Assembly (NCBI GenBank): GCA_026182355.1
Contig: JAPFBL010000002.1
Coordinates: 992,001 to 1,056,000 of the forward strand
DNA: 64,000 bases
Reading direction: 5' to 3'
Origin: Hermatobates lingyangjiaoensis
Lineage: Eukaryota; Arthropoda; Insecta; Hemiptera; Hermatobatidae
Shown: one piece after another, positions 49,801 to 59,900 of the stretch
Layout of the letters: each line of letters begins with the position of its first letter
How positions within the stretch are numbered: the stretch's first letter is position 1
Translations under genes and position numbers: made by a program
The notes under the pieces: generated by a model
Seen by the model: only the letters and a program-made list of their open reading frames with translations
The model's database searches: none
Told to the model about the DNA's origin: nothing

Positions 49801-52800
49801 TTTTTGCATTACTGCCCCCACCGCCCCCAGGGGGGAGGTACCGCCCACTTTGGGAAACACTGCTCTAAACCATTTTATCCTACAACTACATTCCCCGATC
49901 CCAACCAACCCTCCTCGTTCACTGAAGAGATGTTTACGTATAGCTCTATTATTTACTAATAATGAATTGAATTAATATCATAATATTAAATATTAATAAT
50001 TTTTTTATGCCGAGTGCAATCAATGCGTAGTTTCTTCACACTTTATTTTTTCAGTTTTATACCATTGATCAATATTTCTGTCACTCCTATGAGTAATTGT
50101 AATAAACAGTAAAATACATAAAAAATAGTTTAGTTGTGTGAGTACAGTATTGATTCTTTAATTTCAGATACGAATGAAATAGTCCGTGAAGGTGTTTCAA
50201 GTACTTCTGAACAGTGTGTTATTTGTGAGTTCATAATGTCAAAGTTGGAAATCCTTCTCAAAGACAAAAAAGTTGAGGTAACATAGTTTTTGTAAATAAT
50301 TATTAAACTTTCTTCATATTACCAAGTGAAAATGAATCAAGTATTAAGTTGTAGTAATTTCATGACTAGATTAAACTGGTATAAATTTAAGTTTATTCCA
50401 ACCATCGTTAAATTGTTTACACTTGAGATTGACGGTACCCTACGATATTTAAAAAGAGATTCTATTTTCGTGTGTGTAAGACTCATTTGTGTACCTTAAA
50501 CAATTGTCTAAAAAATATCCGTCCTACATAACCTATGTCAGCGTATTATGAATATATATCATGAATGGATCAATAAACGTGGCCACTCGATACGTTGGCA
50601 ATTTTAAACATGTGCTTTTAGTAATGGTGTTCCGTAAAATATAGTTTGGGTTTTTTGAGAGTATTGTATAACATTTCATTGATGCGTGTACACGCTGGAA
50701 ATCTGGTATTTCATGAAAAAATTAATGACAGGTGTCATGTTTGTCATATTTAGAAAACAATTATTTGTATGAAAGATAATCTTTATAAGTCTCAGTCCTT
50801 TCTATAACTATAAGTCTACTTTCTATAGCATTCCTTAATTATGTTAGAAATAACATAAAAACTAGAATTATCATTTCTTTGTCATTTTAATATTACAGAA
50901 AAAGTTGCCTTCTGTACAATCATCATTCATTCTGTTATTTGATTAGCAGTTGGAGTATATAAGTATGCTATATTGTTCCTGGACAATAATATTTCATCAT
51001 GGAAAAGTTACTTGATCGTACTTAATATTACAGAAGTACTAGTTTATTCTAAAAACTTAAATTCTGTTTTCAGTATTGTTTTTATTTATGCAGTTGATAA
51101 TAAATTTTTATTTATTGGATTCTTACTAGGAGGTGGTGTAATTCTAAATTGGACAACAATAAGTGTCATCTGAAGTTCAGTTATTATAACTTCTGTAACC
51201 AATTATTCATTGAAATATTTCATATTTTAAGATATTAATTATGAATATTCATTATGATTCACTTCATATAAAATAAAATGTAATTTAAAAACTTAAATTA
51301 AAAAAAATTATAATTTTTACCTTTAATTTATGATTTTCTATTCTCATTCAAATTATAATGAAACAGAATTTACAATATAATTAACTACTTCACCCATTAG
51401 TAATAATTCAGAAAACATCGCAAATTTCTTCCTTTCATTTAATGATTTGATTAATAATATCATCCAATGAGTGTTACAAATTTATTAGTCATAGTTTCTT
51501 GTTTAATTTTAGGATTGGCAACTTTATTTGTTAAATCAAAATATTTAAACTGATGCTATTGTTTCCTGTTTCTTTTAGCTTATTGAATCACAGTCATTGC
51601 GAGATATCATACCTTCAAATAGTTCACCAATTATTCTAAACAAATATCACATGTACATTTTCATTATCAGTGACGAAATGTCAAAGCCACATTAAAATAA
51701 ATATAATTAAGTCTTCATTATTTGTGATAATGAGTTCATTTACAGTTATCTTTAATGTAAATCACTCCCTACTTTTGCTATCATATTGTTGTATATTTTT
51801 TGAAATATGGATACCTTTCAAATGTAAAGTATCATTTTTACTGAATTTTCGCATATGTAACTAATTGTCTTTGCTCTTAGGAGGAAATAAGAGAAGCTGT
51901 GAGTAAAGTTTGTGATTTTCTTCCTCATACAGTGTCCCCCAAGTGCCACAAATTTGTTTCCGAATATGCCGAACTTGTAATTGAATTGCTAGCCGAGGGT
52001 ATAGCTCCAAGGCAGATTTGTACCATGATTAACTTGTGCAAACCAAATCATGTAACTGTCATGAAAGGTAATTCATAAAAAAATGCCATCATACTCGTAG
52101 ATATTTTTTACTTATTCTGATGTGTTGCTAATTGAGGTTATTGACTCTGTTCTAAATGTTGCCATACTTAAGTTTAACTGCTCTAGGAAACCTTAACGAG
52201 GTCCTGAAATTGTGTACGCATGGAACCAAGGTTCCTTCTTCTGAGAACCCAAGATTCTTTCATATTCATTAATTGTGCAATTGTTATAGTGTTGTATTTA
52301 CTCATATTGGGGAAAGGATTATGTCTCCACACAAACAAGTTTTTTATAAAAAACTAACAACGCGTTTCGAACACTTGATGTTCTTCTTAAGGTTACATCT
52401 GCTCTGCTGAGGTGGTTATTCAGTCCTTGCTTGGTCTCACCCACTGAATAACCACCCCAGCATAGCAGATGTAACTTGAAGAATAGCATCAAGCGTTCGA
52501 AACGGGTTGTTAGTTTTTTATAATAAACTTTTCTGTGTGGAGACATAATACTTTCCCCAATATTCTTTCATATCCCATATTAAACGATTTATAGTGTGAT
52601 GACTCGGGATCTCTGGGTTAGCGGCAAACGCGCTACTTCAAGTGATTTTATTTGAAATTGCAATCATAAATATTATTCGATATTTTTATACTAACTTTGC
52701 TTGTATCTTTAAAACGACTCTTCAAACTAACTCTCATAGGCTAGATAGAACCTGTTAGGTATTCAGTATAAAAACATTTATTCTGCCTGCTCTCAATGCA

Positions 52801-54539
52801 AATATGCTTAATTATTCATTACAATGAAGTGTTAAATTAAGAATCATGTTATATTGTTAATTTGATGATTTTCTTCAATCCTCTTTGTATTATTCTAATT
52901 TTTGTTCTTCAAGAACTTCCAATTTTTGAAAATTATGCTACAAATCATGAAAGTTCTGTGGAACTATTTTCATGTTTAAAATCCTCTTTCGACAGTTTTA
53001 ACTATAGAGGAATAGAAAAGTTTCATTACTTCTTCAATCTGTTATAGTGGGGTATTACTCATGATGGGGAATTTCAAAAATTACGTATCCACACAAAAGT
53101 GTTTTATGCCGAAACTGACAACGCGTTTCTAGTGTTCTCCTTCAGATTTACATCTAAAAAGATATATATCTATGGGCTTTAAGAATATAAGAGTGAATTA
53201 TTTCAAATTGAATACAATATATGAATGTTGAGTTGCACTATTGAAGTTTTGAACAAGGGGAATAGTATGAAAATTGACTTATTTAATCTTGAAATCCTGA
53301 AAATCTCTGTTCCTTGTAAATTGGTTCATGTTTCATTAGGTTAAGATGTTTATAAATGTTCAAGATTAATTAAGTTGTTTAATAATATTTCCTTGCAATA
53401 TTATAATAATAATTATTCAATTTCAAATTAATTCACTCTTTTGTTCTTAAAGCTCATAGATATGTATGTTTTCTAGATATAAACCTGAATAAGAACACTA
53501 AGTGTTCGAAACGCGTTGTTAGTTTTGGTATAAAACTATTTTGTGTGGAGACGTAATTTTTGAAATCCTCCGTCATGAGAAAACAGTTTATGAATGTATG
53601 AGTTTTCATAATACTAGGATTACTAGCATTTAAATAACTGAAATGATTATAATTAACATAACTCAAAGAGAATTATTTCTTCGACGAATGGGCAACTCTG
53701 AAGAGGTCTATAGGAAAATAAATTTGTCAAATGTTGTACAAAACATATGTAAGATATTAGTAGTGTGCAAATGTATTATTAATTTTGATGTATAATTACA
53801 TTGGTTTTTTAGGATCATTGGAAAAGTGTTTAGTATGTGAATTAGTCATGGATTCTCTGAGGACGGTGATATCTGATCCAACGGTTGAAGATGATATCAA
53901 CAAACAGTTGGAATTGGCTTGTAATTCCATCCCTGCAAAATACAGGCAAATGGTAATTTATTAATCTATTTTTGATTAAACAGGAAAACACTTCATTTAC
54001 TAATCTACTAAGTGTGTTAGCACAGTTCTTATGACGTAATGTTGATGAAATACCTGATATTTATTTGGTTTCTTTATTTTTAAAGTTTTTTATGTGTATT
54101 TCCCTTTTATTATGATCTTTTTTGTTTTTGAACTTTCGTTCCCATCCTTTATACTTTTTGATACTAGCCTTTTACTTGTTTTTTTTTTTTAATATTATTC
54201 TCATTTAACAAAATATGTACATTTTGAGATGGTAATTGTATTTTTCTGTTTACTACGAACTTTCTGGTTTACTTCTGATTAATTCATGCATAATTATCAC
54301 AATAAACACTCGTGACGATAATTAATAGAAAAAAAGAAAGGTTTTACGAGCTTCGAAAGAACTGACAGTTGTCAAAGAACTGACAGTGTTTGCAAACAAG
54401 TTCATTGATGACGAGCTACCACTTTATTTTTTTTCCTTTGATTCGTGGTGATTTTATATATATCTATATGATCAAACCAACCTATATGATCAAATTGTGG
54501 TTTGATCATTGATAGTTATTTCATGTGTTTATGTGAAAT

Positions 54540-54577
<38 letters not shown>

Positions 54578-56472
54578 TTTTTCGTTGGAAATACGATCCA
54601 AAACGGACAAATATAGTTCAAACATAGTTGGGTATCCAACCGTCTCTGAACCAGTGCGCTTGGTTTCCCTCTCTTATCTCTCCTGAAGACGGTTCAAACC
54701 AAAAATTAGAGACTGTAAGTGTGTTCTTTTGATTTCTCTATGTTTCTTTGTATATATTGAACTATATATATGTTGTATTAAAATCAATTGACTTGATTGC
54801 ACGTACCTCTTTCTTATTGAGCTTTTCAAATCTCCTAGCTAATTTTCTTTCTTCAAGGTTGAGTTCATGTATAATATGAGCAAAGCTACTGTTAGACATC
54901 ACTATTTATTATAAGTTGCAATTATTCTAAATGTAACAGATGAATTAAATTACCTAAATTATTGCCATGTTTCGGTTGTCTTCAACCATCTTCAGAATGT
55001 TCTGATATCGTTATTTACCAAACAGGTATGTAAGCATAATAGAAAGGAAAAAATAAACTAAAGTTAAGTTTGGTTACAATATGGTTTCAAAAATTATAAA
55101 AATTATTGTAAAAAATTAAAAAAACAAATTATGATGGGTGAGTTGTTCTTCCTAGTAGTTTTAGTCGCCGTGTGTTCCCTGTATGCTGTTGGTTTAATTT
55201 TGGTTTGTTTTCCAGAATCAGAAGTGCTTCAATTATTTGCAGCCTCCTCTGATCTTGTTCTTGTTTGAGCACTACGGTATTTTCTATTAACATCTTCCTT
55301 GAGTTGTTGGTTGTGCATTTTGGATGTGTGTTCTCGTATTGCTCCCGCTCCGAGGTGCATGGTTAGACGAGGAGACAGGGTGGTGGAAGTCATTCCTAGT
55401 ATGTACGAGTGTTTTTGGACTTCACAGTTTCCAATAGGGCAGGTATACTCGTACACAAGATTAGTTTTCTGATGTTGGTCTATTTTCTTTTTCCTGGTTC
55501 TTTATGATGAGGTTGCATGTCGTGGAGCTTTTGTCGTAAACTATGATGTTGAGTTTATCTTGTGGATTAGTGCATGAGGTATTGTTTTGATGATGGTTTT
55601 TAAGATTCTTTCATCTACCTTATACTGTTCCGAATATTGATTTTTGTAAAAGATCTTGTGGACGGTGCCGATATTTGGGTTTTATTAGTTCTTCCATTCT
55701 GTCTATTTAGATATATTTGAAGGATTTTGTCAAAATGTCCATTGCTATAACCGTTGTTAATGAATGACTGCTTATGTTGTTCAATAGTGGTGCTGAATGT
55801 CTTCCAATTTGACGACGTTTTGTATGTCCTTTGAATAAGTGCTTTGATAGTATTGTCTTTATAGCGTTGGGTACATTCACTTATGGCATTTAAATAGACT
55901 CCACTGTGAGAAGGCTTCATATAGGTAGATGTTGACTGCCAAAGACCTCAACGCTATAATAGCACCTTATCTTCCAGCCAAATCTGTAATAAATTCAACT
56001 GACGACTTCCTAGATCTTTTAAGAGTGAACAAACCCACAGGATTATTAGCCTCACTTGATGTTGAGTCATTATTCACAAATGTCCCTGTTGAAGAATCTA
56101 TCAAGATTATCTGTGATACAGTTTACAATCACCCATCCCTTCCTGTTCCTTCTTTCGGTCGACCAATACTGGAACATGTCAATAATTTAGGTAATTTAAT
56201 TCATCTATTACATTTAAAATAATTGCAATTTATAATAAATAGTGATGTCTAACAGTAGCTTTGCTCATATTATACATGAACTCAACCTTGAAGAAAGAAA
56301 ATTAGCTAGGAGATTTGAAAAGCTGAATAAGAAAAAGGTACGTACAATCAAGTCAATTGATTTTAATACAACTTGTATAAAAGAAGGTCTGCTTCCTACC
56401 TTTACTAATATATATATATATATATATATAAATTAGTTAGTTCTATATATAATATATATATAAATTAGTTAG

Positions 56473-56528
<56 letters not shown>

Positions 56529-56886
56529 TGTTACTTCTATTAAAATCTAAATTTTAACGCTTTTAATGTCTGTTTAACGTTTTGAAAAATTATTATTGAG
56601 TTAGTTTAATCTGTTTGATAATGATCTATATACCTGAAGATGATTTCCGGGAAAATCGAAAGCTTGTAAGTATAAAAATATAATATTATTGATTAAGCTA
56701 CAAAATTATTTCTTTGATGTCTCTGGGACAACTCCTCCACGAAATCACTCCCTACCAGAAAAAACTAGTTCGAAAACTAGAAAACACGAGCAAAAAAGTC
56801 GTAAATGCGGAAGCTGCCGTCTACTTTAATAAAATATGTTTACAAGAGAATCTGCTGCCAATAACACTAATATATATAATATATAT

Positions 56887-56929
<43 letters not shown>

Positions 56930-59900
56930 TTAGTTCAAAATCGAAGAAGAGTTTGGATCATCTTTCCGTTTATTCAGTGCATATATATATACAATAAAAT
57001 AAAAAACGAAGGAAACACACAGAAAGACACAGACATAACTCACATCGATATTTCGACAATCGTCGTCATCAGGGGGTGCGAAGAGCGAAGAGTCCCGCAG
57101 GAAGACAGGGTGGTACTGCAGGGCGGTTCCTTCGTTTTTTATTTTATTGTAAAAAAGTCCGCTGGACCGTTTCTTTTAATTGTGGTATATATATATATAT
57201 ATATATAATATATATATAATATATATATAAACTTGAAATAAACTGTGACTCATAGAAAGAAACATAACAAAGACTCACTTTTCAATATTTCGACCGTTTT
57301 GTCCGTCCTCCTCAGGAGAAGAAGTGAATTGACGGAGGGTCGATAGTCAACTCATCTATATAATCTCTAACCCAACTGAAACACAAGATGCAGAAATATC
57401 AAAGTGAGAGGTTCAGAGGAGTGTGAAGGAAGAGTGGTATTTTGATAGGGTGTAAAGTGCAGGAAAGGACAGTAGTCCAGGGAAGAATGTTTGGGTAAAC
57501 AAAGGAGTACAGTAAGGAAAAGTAAAAAAATCTGGAGTGGCCTTCACTCAAATTTACTATAAGTAACAATATCAAATTTCTTGAGTATATAATATATAAC
57601 GTCTCAATTAAGCATAATGTAAACATCTAAATGGGATATGATTATTAGTCTTTCATTCCTGAAAGAGTACAGATACTGATTGAAGGACATATCAATATAT
57701 AAGCTTATTTTGGTACATCACACAGCTGATGCAAATAATTTCATTAGTAAACCACAGCAGTAATAACATTTTTGAAAAACCAAAGTGAACATTTCTTGAT
57801 ACGAAATATTCTCCTACAAGAGAACATGGCTTTTGATCAAATAGCCAGTGGATTTGTTACATCGGTTACTTAACATCCTTCTACATTGAATATTAAAGTA
57901 AAATTTTCAAATTTAAAACAGGAAAATACCCTTTTTTTCTCTGAAAAACATCATAAACAGCGAAGAAAAAATGTTGTTTTAAGATGATTTATAATTAAAG
58001 ATGTACGATAATTACATTGTTTAATCTCTAAACGAAAGATTTCAATTTTGAATTATCTTTTACATTTTCGGTCTTTTATAGAATTATTATACTGGGAATT
58101 TTATGGCTTCTTGGTATTTAATAAGATCATTTTCCTTCCCCTTTGTCAAATATCATATATACGAATTTTTTCTGAGTGAGTGGTATCCTTTTCCTGCCTT
58201 CTGTACTCTGTTTAAGTTTGCTATGAATGTATATTGAGAAAAAATATATTAGTAATTAGCCAGTTTACATACTCAAATCGAAGTCAAAGCCAGCTATTCA
58301 GTATAATTTAAATCTTTTATAGTTAGGAGCTTCTAATTTTTGAAAATAATAAATATGAACTATTAGACTAGAATTGTAAAAAAAAACTGGATATTTCTCA
58401 ACAAACATAAGTCCTCTTTCTTGAGGAAAGAGTCCATTCATTACATTTCAATATCATGGAAAGGTACTACATTTACAATTATAATGTAATTGTAACTGAT
58501 ATTAAGTTTAGCTCAAGAGTGCAATATATAGATTTATTAAAGCATTTTATGAGACAAATCCATCATGCCATGGAAGACAAAGGTAATTTATTTATGTTTA
58601 TTGGCGGTGATTTTTTTACAAGTAACAATATTATTCTTCTTACATCTCATATAAGTCAATAAACAATTTAAATTGTTGCTTTATCAATGTCAATTTTATC
58701 TCAGTGGAATCGCTCAAAAAATTTCTAAGTCAATGTAAACAATGAAAAAAAAAAATAAAAAATTCGACAAGTATAGCAGGTGATCTCTTAGTCTAAGATA
58801 AACAAACAGTTTTTATAGCGTTATTGCTCTTTCCCATAATTGAAACTTCATGATTTTTTTTTATGAATTGCTAATTTTTCGTTCCATTTTTGGTCAAATT
58901 TTTTTTTTTTAATGAGCCGTTTAGCGTCAAAAAAACATTTTCTGAAAACAGAAATCGTACTGTAACGCCCCATTAGCGAATGTAATTTTGAAAAAAAAAT
59001 ATCTCAACTCATTCTACATATAATTTTCTATTTATAGGCATAGTTTCATTCTGTTCCGTCAAACAGTATGGCTTGTATTGCTCTCACAAGGTTTGAGATT
59101 GAATTATAAGTCAAAATTTTTACATTTTATTGAAAAAAAATATTCCTGTTGTTTTAAAATTCTGAATATATTTTTCGTTTGTTCCATTTGTAACCTCAAA
59201 GATAATGTCAAAATTTGAAAACTCTAGGGTTATCAGTTTAGGAGAAATAAATGTTTTAAAAAAAAACGGTTTTTGGCAAAAAAAGTGACTTTCCCATGAT
59301 GCATAATTCTTCCCAAACAATAGGGATCTTCGTCTTTATGGGGCCCATTTTTGTGTAAAATATCAACTTGATCCATCAAAGATTCTGGACCGTAGCGTGG
59401 TAACAAGCAATGCTAACACACTCACCCACCCACACACACACGGACATCATCGTAAAAACCTCATAAAACGACTTCTGGGACCTCAAAACATGTAATTCCG
59501 TCAAAATCTCGAGATGGAATTTTTTCACGATCACTATACTTTACTTATAGTAAAGTATAAGTATTGTCCGATAGTTGTCAACCCTCTTAGATGAGGCTAT
59601 TGCCCTCGTTAGGACTGAGTCAAGTTTGAACAAACAGTTACTAATGTTTATAACATTTGATCTATTAAATTTAATCACAGGAGGTATTATCGAATCCTCT
59701 CTGATTAAATTAAATAGATCAAATGTTATAAACACTAGTAACGGTTTGTTGTAATATATATATATCTAAATAATCAACACAATGTGAAATGGGGAAAAAA
59801 AAGACTTAAGATCTTTCAACCGTAACAAGCGGTCTTCGTCAGAGTCAAAAACCCAACTGAAACACTAGATTGTTATTTCACGTGTTTATTGTGAAATCAT

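Larger units (their letters stand above)
54775..56410. mobile_element. Decayed inverted PLE (family D) with inverted leader arms
   Basis: Outer inverted arms 54780-54973 and 56174-56390 carry the family D leader (ATG at 54899-54897 minus and 56245-56247 plus; MSNSSFAHIIHELNLEERKL). Between them lie a minus-strand C-terminal RT and nuclease piece (about 55140-55925) and a plus-strand N-terminal RT piece (55929-56175), meeting head to head near 55925. The right RT piece joins the leader arm at gGAACATGTC, matching the hammerhead stem III. The right end breaks into (TA)n after GLLPTFTN. Confidence 0.85.
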
